NCBI GenBank assembly: GCA_049999765.1
Contig: JBNGIQ010009407.1
Span: 118,263-182,262 of the forward strand
DNA: 64,000 bases
DNA from: Phaeoceros laevis
Taxonomy: Eukaryota > Anthocerotophyta > Anthocerotopsida > Notothyladales
Reading direction: 5' to 3'
The stretch's first letter is position 1. The number at the start of each line of letters is the position of its first letter. The translations under genes and the position numbers were made by a program. The notes beneath the pieces are model-generated. The model saw only the letters and a program-made list of their open reading frames with translations, did not search any database and was not told the DNA's origin. Shown in pieces: positions 46,093 to 56,683 of this stretch.

Positions 46093-49000
46093 ATGATTTA
46101 TACCGCCCTCGACACCTTCTATGTCACCGCACAACAGATTGCTGATTCTCCCTCTCGGAAAGATGGAGTTGAAGAACCGACGGAGAATCTGCTCCGCCGA
46201 TTCGGCTGTGAGCTGATCCAGGAGAGCGGCATCCTGCTCAAAATGTACTCCCACCTTCCCTGTCAGCCCCTGACGCTCAAGTGTTCAGCTTGTTGGTTCC
46301 GACGGTGTTTGCAAGGATTGAATTTGTTAGTGCTAGGTCAGGTAAGGCTGGTTCCTTGCTTGCGCTTTTGGAATATTGGACTGAATGTGTATCGGTCTCC
46401 AGGCCGCAAGCTGTGATGGCTACAGGGCAGGTTCTCTTCCACCGCTTTTACTGCAAAAAGTCGTTTGCCCGTTTCAATGTGAAGGTGCGCTGCGGAATTT
46501 TTGAGAGCAACGTTTTACAAATGCTCAATTTTGTTGGTTTTCATTGACTGATTGTTGGTCTCACCGCCTTGCAGCGGGTCGCGGCGAGCTGTGTCTGGCT
46601 GGCAGCAAAATTGGAGGAGAGCCCTAGGAAGATGAGGGATGTAGTGAACGTCTTCCATCGCATTGATGGCAGGCGAGAGGGTGCTGCCGTCTGCACCAAG
46701 GATTTTATTGACGCCAAGGTGTGTCTCGTGGCGGTGTTTTTTGTGTGAGCGCCGGCGAATTTGTTGGCTCTCAGCTTTGACCCGTTTTACCCTTTTGGTC
46801 GAGCAGAAGTACGAGGAGATGAAAACCGATCTGATTCGAACTGAGCGCCATCTTTTGAAGGAAATGGGATTCATTTGCCATGTTGAGCATCCGCACAAGT
46901 TCATTCTGAACTACTTGTTGCAACTGGAGGCACCACCTGAGCTCATGCAGGAGGCATGGAATCTGGCCAATGACAGGTGCACTCTCGCAAATAGACTGTT
47001 TTCTGTGGCAGTGTCACGTTTTGGTGTTGGGGAGTGTAGTGTTGCATGTCTTATTTACTAGTAAAACTACCAGTTTGCTACAATCGCGGAAGTTGCTTGT
47101 GCACCAGTCGATGGGGTTGCTAACCTTAACTACAGGATCCCCTGTTGAGGCAGTCGGCTTCCAGCTGGTTTTTCTGCTTAGCTGGAAATGTCTTTGTGGT
47201 TTGCTGGGGAATCAGGTGATTGCTTACACCATAGATTGGGATTGTTTCTTTCCGTGGGTGTTAAAACATAGGAATTTTCCTAATGTGTGCAGTGATCTTC
47301 ATCTGGTGAAACGCCTGTCCCAAAGTAGTATGGGTACTATGGCATGAGCCATATGGAGATATGGCTCGCAATTTATGGACACTATTTTGTAATGCAGGAA
47401 TCCTGTGGGCCAGCTTTTTCATCGTTGTACTTTTAGTTCTCAGCCGTGTTCTGTGCTTTCCTTGTTGTAGGCTCTGATTCTTCCCCGCAAGTTAACAAGG
47501 GCTGATTCTCAGTTACTGTCATGGTGGCAGCTTACGAACAATACTGTGCGTCCGGTTCAAGAGTGAGGTGGTGGCGTGCGGTGTAGTATTTGCTGCTGCG
47601 CGCAGATTCAAGGTGCCACTGCCAGAAGATCCTCCTTGGTGGCGGGTTTTTGATGCAGAGAAGAAAGATATTGAGGAGGTTTGCAGGGTCCTTGGTGACT
47701 TGTATAGGCAGCCGAAAGCCTGCTATATGGAAGTCAGAAAGGATGCCAAATCTTTTGTTTTGACAAGTACAGCTTGGGACCCTCCACCAGATGTGCAGGC
47801 AAGGTCCATAGCCCAGGCTGACTTCCTGTTTCTTTGTACACTTCTGATACTGAGTTTGGCTTTGCTGCACTTCAGGGCACTCTTTTGAAGGCTGTCACCA
47901 ATGGCAATTCTACGTCCCAACCACAAACTAGTTTAAGTCCAGATGGTCGGGAACTCAACCCGAAAGGACCTGTGGAGCAATCCAAAGCATTGGTAGCTAA
48001 GGAGGCGAGGGAAGACACTCAGGAGACACAGACTTCCTCTGGCAATGGTGAGTTGAGAGATGACCTCTCTGCGGGAAGAGTGAAGACATCCAATGACCGG
48101 GAAGGTGGGAGTATAGACAGAAGTAGGGACAAAGATAGGGCTCGTTTGAAGGAGCATGACAAGGATCGCGAAAGAGACCGAGAACGAGACAAGGATCGAG
48201 ACAGGGCTCGTGAGCGTGATCGGGAAAGGGACAGGGAGAAGGAAAGGGAGCGTGAAAAATTGAAGGACAGAGATCATCGAAGCAAGGACAGAAGTAGGGA
48301 CACAGGTTAGTTCACTACTTTCTGCCTGGAATTCGTATTGCCACTCCTGGTATTTGAGTTCTACAGTTTTTGCTGTTTTGTTCAACATTCCTTGTTGAGC
48401 AGCTGTTGAACGGCCTTGGGTGCCATGTAGGAGGAACTGGAAGTTTTTTGTGCAGGGAATCTGTCCGAAGCTTCTCCTATTTAATTACTCATATTACTTA
48501 GTGGAGCCTCCCCTTGGGCAGTTCTGAGGCCGTTCAACAGCTGTTCTAATAGGAGCTTTCCAACTGGGTGCCTAACAGTTTGTGTTAGAGTGAAATTGTA
48601 CATAGAGGTATGTTGATGGGAGCTTTTCTTTTGTTCATTTCTGTCATCGGTCTGTGATGAGTTGCTGGGTAAACACGGCAAGCAAAATTAAGGCTTAATT
48701 GCTGTTCAAGAAGGTGAAACATCCTTCCATTTGTTTTCCTCATCAGTAGTGCTGAGCTCTGTATACGGCTGCCAAGATTAATCACTGGCCTGTTGAAGGC
48801 TTGATGCCGTGGGTCTGCTTGTTTGTATGTCTGGCATGTGCTTCACATATTGAGGGTATTCACTGTTGTGCGCTCTTCTAAGAAAGCAGCCCCTTTGGTG
48901 ACGTCTGTAGGTCATCATTCAGACAAGTTGCGGCATCATTCATCTTCTCGAGGTGATTTTTTCTTCACTTTTCATCAATTGCATTAGATTTTCTATTTCC

Positions 49001-49110
49001 TTGCTAGCTGACCTGGAGTGGTCATATTGGAATATGCAGACCGCGGGTTTCAAAACTCACACACCTTAATAAGAGACAAAGAGCGACATCGATATCACCC
49101 TTATGTTTAG
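46093..49110 (+). CDS. CYCL1: Cyclin L (RS-domain cyclin, pre-mRNA splicing and CDK partner)
   Basis: Cyclin L pairs with CDK11/CDKG-type kinases in the nucleus and acts in transcription-coupled splicing. Exons: 46093-46244, 46403-46484, 46575-46718, 46807-46976, 47531-47798, 47876-48305, 48911-48952, 49040-49110. The first cyclin box is clear: MIYTALDTFYVTAQQI, DSPSRKDGVEEPTENLLRRFGCELIQESGILL, PQAVMATGQVLFHRFYCKKSFARFNVK, RVAASCVWLAAKLEE. It continues TERHLLKEMGFICHVEHPHKFILNYL, EAWNLANDSLRTILCVRFKSEVVACGVVFAAARRFKVPLPEDPPWW and EVCRVLGDLY, as in plant cyclin L. The C-terminus is a long RD/RE-rich tail (DRERDRERDKDRDRARERD), then HHSDKLRHHSSSRDRGF. All joins keep phase. The intron after exon 5 uses a GC donor. 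The first ATG fits the plant family start MIYTAIDTFYL. Confidence 0.93.
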
Positions 49111-52100
49111 TGGACATCCGCAGGCTGCATTTACCACTCAGGGTTCATGGACTGAGGGATTGTAGGATTGGTCACCGAGGCTTACCTGGATTTGACCGCT
49201 GTCTAGCCTGGTGTTGCTGGGTCACTAGCCAGCTGGTGTAAGTCTGGCTGCTGTTGTCCACTTGAGATTAACAGTTTCGCTTAGGATAACTAATGTCCCC
49301 AGGCTTCAACTGGCAGATGTGCCTGGACAGAGGTGTAACGTGGCAGGAGAAGGTGTGCTGCACCAACAGCTATTTCAAGACATCTGCCAGTCAACTTCAC
49401 GGTCGGTTTCTGGACTTCCCGCACAGTATTGTTGGAGCGGTAGATACTGGCTGATAGAGGTCTTTTTATTGTGGTTGTCAAGCTGTGGACCTTCCTTTAA
49501 CAAACTGTAACATATTAATTCAATGATGTGAGTTGAAGTGGTCCCTGGCTGCCATATGTGTTTACTATAAGCTATGCCCTTTCATTGAAGCTGCCACTCG
49601 GCTAAAGCATTCTCCTGATTTCTGGAGATGGTTCTGGAAAAATTTCCTTTCTGCAAACCATCAGAAAGCTTGTAGCCTGTTTGAGAAAATGCGATACACA
49701 TTGTGATATCAAGTTGCTTGCATGACAAATTCTGAAGGCTAGAAGTCAGTAGTCTGGTGTGTTCTTGCCTTGAGTCAGTTGTCGCTTCTGATAATGAGAA
49801 TTAGTGCTCCAGTGCGCTTTACTAATTGTCAATGTGCATGTATGTGCACATAACTGTAGCAGCCCCTCGTTTCAGCGAAGCACTCTGTGCAAACGAGGGA
49901 GACCCGTGGCGTGCCATCTCATCTCATAAGTTGGTGGTAAGTATGGCCTGGATCATGTGCTGCAATTTTCATCACTGCAGCAGGTATGAACAGACCCCGG
50001 ACATGAGCTGTTGAGGCAACTTTGCTCCCTTTCCACTTCATTATTGGTGTTCTTGTACTTGACGTGTCCCAACTGTTTTATCATATCGTGCAGCGGTGGT
50101 AACACTTGAGCGTATTTTATGCTTCACTTGAATTCTAATGTGCCCGCAGTGTCCAGCTTAGTTTTGTTGTCTGCCACCATTTGCTCTTGTGATAATAATG
50201 AGATCTGTGGTCAGCCATGGGCTGAGAATTGGGAGTGTTTGCCTAGCTACCTGCGGTGTGCATCAAGAACGCTGTATGGTGCTGGGAATCTGAGGAACTT
50301 GTATCCCAATTGCGATTGCATGTTAACTGGGCAACTATCGGAATGAGGACACGGAATGTATTGTAAGCTGCAGGGTAATGATGGAGCACTGTTAGGAAGA
50401 ACGAGCATTTGTTGCAGCAAAGATCCAGGATGTCTTCCAAGGGTTTAGTCTGCAGTTGCTTTGCTTATTTTGTTCAGGAACTTGTGCTGTTGCAAGGCCG
50501 ACATTATCTTTACCTTGGGTGGCTTTTGTGAATGTGCCCTTGCTGGTCATCAAAGCAGTCGGTCTCCATTAAATTCATGTGAGCACAGGAGACTGACTTT
50601 GAAGTATACCACTGCCCTGCCTTCTGCTTGCTACGTTATGCACTGGTGGAGTGGACAATTTTTGCACTTCTTTGATGCTGCTAGCTAGAATTCTATCTGC
50701 AATAGTTTTAGGTTCTATACATTTGGGAGTTTGCCAAATGACGAACACTCTAAAGCCTGTGTTCTAAGAGAGCAGGTCTAGGAACTGTGAATTGGACGTG
50801 AATTTAAGGGAAGTGATTGAGAATGATTTGTGTATGTCTTCGCTGCCGTTGCTACTGCGGCTGCTACTGCGGCTGCTACTGCGGCTGCTACTGCCGACAA
50901 GACGTTGCTGTTAAAGACGAAATTATGAAATTATAATGTTATCTTACATGTGCTCACGTGGCGTTTGGATAAGAGGGCTCATCCACTGCAGGCGCCTTAC
51001 GCCTCGATAAGAAACCGGCGTGACGATTCTCTGTTGCACGTCCCCGTCGATGGAACCTCTCACACGCTCGGCACAGTCCGCACTGTCCTTGCCTGCCGGC
51101 AAGTCTACATTCTATGCAGACATGTATCAAGTGAGCACTTGTAGGATTCAATTCTTCACAAGCCTTCGCAAGGCTATCGCATCTGCAGGATTCATAGATT
51201 TATGCAGGATCATAGATTTATGCGCCAGCATGTACTGTGCATAATTTCAAATCTGCACCGGTTTGAAATTATGCACTGCTGGCGCATTGGAATTATAGTG
51301 TCCCGGCCCCAATTTGGCAAATGAGTCAGGACCCTCTAACCGCTTAGCGTAAAAAACTGTCTCTGCAGGTAGTTCCGCATATAAGTGGGAGCTGCAAACG
51401 TTTACCAAGCTTGGAAACTAGGACCTGGACTGGTAGTGCATGCATTCGTTGCAGCGGACGAGGCTGCCAAGGCTGCTCGACAAATCATCACAAGAAGAGC
51501 CAGCAAATTGGAAGCAAAATTTGAAGTTGGTTAAGATGTTGACAGTCACCCCATGCCATGATCCACTTCCATAGCGTTATCTCATTGATCTTTGTTGCCC
51601 AGACATGAAGAGCGCACAACTGACTGCTCTTCATATACTCGCATGCTGATCCTGACTGATCAGCATGGATGAGGCTCTGTCGCAACACGAGCTGCAGTTT
51701 CCTAGTTGCTGCATCTAAGTAGTGCTGACCGCACTCTTGAGTAAATGCAACCCTGACGTTGTTTCGAATTCATATTCTTCGATTTACAAGGTACTCGAGT
51801 TGTCGTCCAGGGGTCACAGACGTCACATGTAACAGAAACTGAATGACTTTCGCATTTGGTGCTCGCGATGAGAGGGATGAAAGAATCGTGAACCTCCAAT
51901 AGCTTTACAGACCTGCAGAGGGTCGGAGCCAGCTTATAGAAAGTTCAGCATGTCTGATCAGGGCCGTCTTACTGTCCACCACCATTTTGGCAATCGGCGG
52001 ACATTCCGCGAGAGCTATTGCATCATTTGCATGGCTGCTATTCTGTAAGTGGTTAGGGTTTGTATCATTTTTCCTCTAAATGGCCGCTGGTAAACTCTGT

Positions 52101-52319
52101 GGGGATTGCTTTTTTGGCTACAGTTTTCATTTCCTTTTCCCCGGGTTGGCACTGTCCCAGCTAAAGCGCACTTACGACATGAATGGTCGGGCGTTTTCAG
52201 TTTAGCGGATGGTTTCCTGAGTGCCCAGTCCTTTTGTCGACAAATGTGGGAGGTGACTGCCCCTTACTGTTGCAATCCGTGCACAATTATTTCAATCGCT
52301 CAATCTTGGTACACCTTTC
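49111..52319. other. Gene-poor stretch
   Basis: No gene could be supported in about 3.2 kb. The left end contains the cyclin L 3' UTR, the right end the promoter and leader of a PPR gene. A short CTG/CGG-rich 12-bp repeat (ctgctactgcgg, about four copies, 50848-50895) and a hairpin (51221-51286) are present. Confidence 0.55.
51221..51286. repeat. 66-base imperfect hairpin
   Basis: tgcgccagca … tgcataatttcaaa is followed, after tctgcaccgg, by tttgaaattatgca … tgctggcgca. Both inner and outer arms are perfectly complementary, with a small asymmetric bulge between them. It could be a MITE end, a small-RNA precursor or a terminator-like structure; nothing decides between these. Confidence 0.8.
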
Positions 52320-54917
52320 ATGGCTAATCTCTCCCGTTTCATAAGTCCTTCCAAGATCGCCTCACACTCCAGGTTGAAGGATCCTAGGAGCCATATCCTC
52401 TTAGTGAGCCAACTGTGTGAAAGGGGGCAGCTCGCTGAAGCTGTAGACGCCCTGGGGGTCTTGGTTCAGACAGAATCTCATGTTTCTACTGGTCTCCTTT
52501 ACAGTGTCCTTAAGACATGCATAGCTCAGAAAAATCTGGCTTTGGGAAGACGTGTTCATGATCTGACTGTCCGAATTGGATATGAGACAAATGCCTTCTT
52601 GGCCAACCACATCCTGCGAATGTATGCTGCTCAAGGCAAGTTACAGGATGCGATGGCAGTGTTCTCTAGGGTCGCTGTACCTAATACGTTCATGTGGTTT
52701 TCTATAATCTCGGCATATGCTAGAAATGGGGAACCGAAGCATGCCATTCAACTGTATAGTCGGATGCGGTACTCAGGTGTGAAGCCAGACAGTCACGTGT
52801 TCGTGGCAACCCTGCAAGCTTGTGCAACTGCAGCTGACTTAGAATCCGGCAGGCAGGTGCATGATGATGTGTTGGACAGTGAAATTCCGCTTGACTTGTT
52901 TGTTTGCAACAGCCTGGTGGACATGTATGCGAAGTGTGGCAAGTTGGAGGCTGCACGCACAGTTTTTGACAATCTGGCGACAAGGGATGTGGTGACGTGG
53001 ACTACCATGATAGCCGGGTATGCTGAACAGGGGCTTGGTCAAGAAGCTCTGGCTCTTTATGCAAGAATGGAGCACGAAGGCCTTATTTCGGCTAACGCTG
53101 TTACTTTTGCTGCCCTCTTGAAGGCCTGTGCGAGCACCTTTGCTTTGCAACAAGGCAAACAGCTGCATTCACAGATTCTGGAAAGAGGACTACTGAAAGG
53201 TGACCTAGTAATTGGGACCTCACTGGTGGACATGTATGGGAAATGTGGCAAAGTGGAAGATGCACGCAGGGTTTTTGACGGTCTGGCTGCAAAGAATGTG
53301 GTGACGTGGACCGCCATGATAGCAGGGTATGCCGAAAATGGGTTTGATCAAGAAGCTCTTTCTCTCTATACAAGAATGCAGCAGGAAGGCTTGATTCTTG
53401 CTAACGGTGTTACATATGTTTGCCTCCTGAAGGCTTGTGCAAATGCTGGTGCATTGCAACAAGGCAAGCAGCTGCATTCAGAGATTGTGCAAAGAAGACT
53501 ACTGGAAGGTGACATAGTGGTTAGCAACTGCCTGGTTGACATGTATGCAAAATGTGGCCAGTTGGATGATGCACGCATTGTCTTCGACAGTATGTGTACT
53601 AGGGATATGGTAACATGGTCTGTGATGATAGCTGCATATGCCAAATGTGGTAGGTTGGACGACGGACGCAGGCTTTTTGACAGATTGACAACGAAGAATA
53701 TTGTGATTTGGACCTCTATGATAGATGGGTATGCTGAGCATGGGCTTGGTCAAGAAGCCCTTGCTCTATATGTCAAAATGGAGCACGACGGCCTGGTCGT
53801 GCCTGATGGTGTCACATTTGCTAGCCTTTTGAAGGCATGCTCACGTGCTGGTGCTTTACAACAGGGCAAGCAGCTGCATTCACAGATTCGAGAAAGAGGA
53901 ATGTTGGAAGGTGACATAGTGATTGGTAACTGCCTAGTGGAGATGTATGCAAAATGTGGCAAGATGGAAGAAGCACGCTCTGTTTTTGATAGCTTGCCCA
54001 CAAAGGATGTGGTGACATGGAATATCATGATAGATGGGTATGGCCTAATGCATGAAGGCCACAGGGCCATATGTTGTTTTGAGGAAATGTTACAGAACGC
54101 CATTGAGCCTGACGATACCTGTTTTACTTGCCTTCTTGTAGCTTGTTGTCATGAGGGGCTCCTGAATGAGGGTCGTAAGTACTTCAATGCTATGGTGGAA
54201 AGCCATTGCGTCATCCCTACTATCAAGCACTACACTTGCATGGTTGACCTTCTTGCGCGGGCAGGCCATCTAGATGAAGCAGAGGACCTGCTGTTAACTT
54301 GTGAGAGCAATGATGTGGGATATATGTCTCTGCTGAATGCCTGCAGAAGTTACGGGGATACAGAGCGAGCAACACGGTGTTTCGAAAGGCTTGTTAAAAT
54401 GGACCCGCTGAATGCAGCAGCATATGTGCTCATGGCTAATACTTATTCAGATGCTGGCAGGTGGACAGATGTAGAAAAAATTGAAGGTTTGAGAAAATCT
54501 GCGGGAGCTAAAAAGAAACCTGGGATGGCAGGAATTGAGGTTAATAGGCAAGTGCGCACATTTGTTGTCGGGGAAACAAGGCCTGACATTTCATCGAAGG
54601 TACAGAGTCTAAACTTCCGGTTAAAGCACGAAGGTGGCCATGTACCACAGACGAAGTTGGTTCTGAAGCCACTCCCTGAGGAGGAGAAGGAAAATGAACT
54701 GTGTGGACATGCTGAGAAGCTAGCTTTGGCATATGGTCTATTAAACACTCCGGATGGCACACCTCTACTGATAACAAAGAATCTGCGCATGTGCCAGGAC
54801 TGCCACAGGTCCACCGAGATTATTTCAAGTATTGAAAGAAGAGAGATCACTGTCAGGGATGCGCACCGTGTGCATCAGTTTATTGATGGTTCCTGTAGTT
54901 GTGGCAACCGACCTTAG
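52320..54917 (+). CDS. PLS-class PPR protein with variant (GNRP) DYW domain
   Basis: An 865-residue intronless ORF. It starts MANLSRFISPSKIASHSR, short and basic, and lacks the PDF-like motif of its relatives. PLS repeats run from about residue 25, including blocks of about 102 residues (VVTWTAMIAGYAENGFDQEALSLY…LVDMYGKCG) and one shortened block (MVTWSVMIAAYAKCGRLDDGRRLF). An E domain follows. The C-terminus is a DYW-type deaminase with the zinc and catalytic set CGHAEKLALAYGLL and CQDCH, but with HAE instead of HSE, RDAHRVHQF instead of RDANRFHHF, and the ending CSCGNRP instead of CSCGDYW. This is the KP/GRP type reported from hornworts, lycophytes and ferns and linked to organelle U-to-C editing. 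It is closely related to the gene at 60601. Confidence 0.9.
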   Translation: MANLSRFISPSKIASHSRLKDPRSHILLVSQLCERGQLAEAVDALGVLVQTESHVSTGLLYSVLKTCIAQKNLALGRRVHDLTVRIGYETNAFLANHILRMYAAQGKLQDAMAVFSRVAVPNTFMWFSIISAYARNGEPKHAIQLYSRMRYSGVKPDSHVFVATLQACATAADLESGRQVHDDVLDSEIPLDLFVCNSLVDMYAKCGKLEAARTVFDNLATRDVVTWTTMIAGYAEQGLGQEALALYARMEHEGLISANAVTFAALLKACASTFALQQGKQLHSQILERGLLKGDLVIGTSLVDMYGKCGKVEDARRVFDGLAAKNVVTWTAMIAGYAENGFDQEALSLYTRMQQEGLILANGVTYVCLLKACANAGALQQGKQLHSEIVQRRLLEGDIVVSNCLVDMYAKCGQLDDARIVFDSMCTRDMVTWSVMIAAYAKCGRLDDGRRLFDRLTTKNIVIWTSMIDGYAEHGLGQEALALYVKMEHDGLVVPDGVTFASLLKACSRAGALQQGKQLHSQIRERGMLEGDIVIGNCLVEMYAKCGKMEEARSVFDSLPTKDVVTWNIMIDGYGLMHEGHRAICCFEEMLQNAIEPDDTCFTCLLVACCHEGLLNEGRKYFNAMVESHCVIPTIKHYTCMVDLLARAGHLDEAEDLLLTCESNDVGYMSLLNACRSYGDTERATRCFERLVKMDPLNAAAYVLMANTYSDAGRWTDVEKIEGLRKSAGAKKKPGMAGIEVNRQVRTFVVGETRPDISSKVQSLNFRLKHEGGHVPQTKLVLKPLPEEEKENELCGHAEKLALAYGLLNTPDGTPLLITKNLRMCQDCHRSTEIISSIERREITVRDAHRVHQFIDGSCSCGNRP

Positions 54918-56683
54918 CCATTGTGCCAAGGTGCCAAGGTGCTTTTCATGCAGGCAAGTCCACCAGCATGGTCTCCGCACATATACATCGGACCCATAAC
55001 GCAATGCTTGCAACGAAGCTGTTGTTGGTGTACAAGTGTGGAGAGTGGACGGCCCTTTTAGTGAAGGGTGACCCTCACTAAATGGTCTGGAATGTGCGGT
55101 GAATCGGCAGACGGGAGTCTGGAATATGAAGCGGTGAATGGGAACACTAAAAAAGCTGTTGTTGAATACACCAAAAGCACAGGGCATGCAGTGCTTGCAA
55201 AGAATCTGTTTTTCAGTACTCAAAATGAATAGGCTGTGCAAACGGTGAAAGCTGGTGCAAAAGGTCAGAGGTTAGGCTATGCTTGGAAGCTGTGACCCAG
55301 TTAGTCTGTGTGAACGTGGTGCATGGACTGAGATGCTGAGTGTCAATGCTGAGGAGGGACGAGCAGAGGGCTTCGCAGTTGTACCACAAGATGCAGGAGA
55401 GTGTCAAAGCAACCATTATGGCACTGAGGCAAAGGAGTTAATTGTAACTCAGAACTCAATTGACTCCAGTCTCAAGCGGAGAAATGCATATTAGTGGTAC
55501 TGCTTTTTGTCAATTATGGGAAGTGTTGATGCAGGGAACCTGTTTCTGGCAAGAGCGTGATGGCATGGCCTGGTGTGGTTACAGTGTAAACTTGAGCACG
55601 GCCTCTTACTGCTGTTTTAACAGAATTCAAGAGGAAGGTAGGAGTCCGGGCTCGTGCAATTGCGAGTGTGCTTCAAGTGTGTGGCAATCCGCTAAACAGT
55701 AACCTCTCCTCACAGCCAAGGGGAACTGATCACATTGTCTTCGTTGGCAGCTCTCAGTCCTTGGGAAAGTTGAGCGTAGTGGATTCCGTGAATGTGACAA
55801 GTTGAGTTCAAATGAGGTCAAGGGGATATGCATATGAGAATTGCATGGTTTTCAGCAAGGAGAGGAGCCTCGCAGCTGTACAGAAACACTACAAGAGGAA
55901 GGTAAAAATCCAATGAATAGATCTGTAGATTTGCCTGCGCATACAGTCTTCCCATATCTGCCGCCTGCAAGTATAGGAAGACTCGTATGAGCAGGCAGAC
56001 TCATCAAATTCTTGTCTGTTCTGGGGGTACACTGTGTCAAGCATAGAGTTTTCTGAAGGGCTCAACCAACTGTAGAATGCACTATTCGCTGCATAATCGC
56101 ATAGCTCTGCAGTAGTATGACGAGATGCTGCAGATGAGTCTGAAGCTAGCCAACATCACCTTTGCCCAGGGCAACCATGAGCAAGGCTGTGGTAGAAATT
56201 CAGATACGGAGCACCATGTCTGGATGCTAAAGCTGCTTTGGGAAAGGAATTTTGCGTACCATGCTAGTCTGGCTGTTTGGTCGTGCTTTCTCTGGGCATG
56301 GGATGTATTCCATTTTGCATGCGACAACATAAACCTTGATGATGCTGCATATGTGGGTGTGGAGCTGACGGTGCTTGGAAGACGCTTGTCCAAAAATTGC
56401 ATCCTTTAGTTGTAACTTCGTGGTGCAGCAAATGTCCATGGGAGGAGGCACTACATATCTTCCAGGACACTGATCCTGGATACAGCGTCGAAAGAAATTC
56501 TGGCCCAAGAGTTTTGTTGGATCATGAGGTGTGGCAAACAGCGTCATACATCCCGACCACCACAGGCATGTCCCCGCTGTGACAATCGGTTGAAGTGGAC
56601 ATATCTGTAGCAATGAGTGAACCCCAGAACAAAATTTGAAGGGACCTGGTATGCAGTATCAAAAGCTTCTCTCAAGGCCCCAA
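54918..56683. other. Intergenic stretch between convergent PPR genes
   Basis: No gene is supported. The two PPR genes on either side converge on this 1.77 kb, so it contains their 3' UTRs. Short ORFs have no recognisable similarity to PPR or other domains. Confidence 0.55.

Noticed and set aside
45865-46254. Minus-strand ORF overlapping the first cyclin L exon
   Set aside because: It is antisense to a well-supported exon and has no domain.
47798-47805. Using the GT donor at 47803 in cyclin L instead of the GC donor
   Set aside because: It puts the next exon out of frame, which would remove the RS-like tail and reach a stop quickly.
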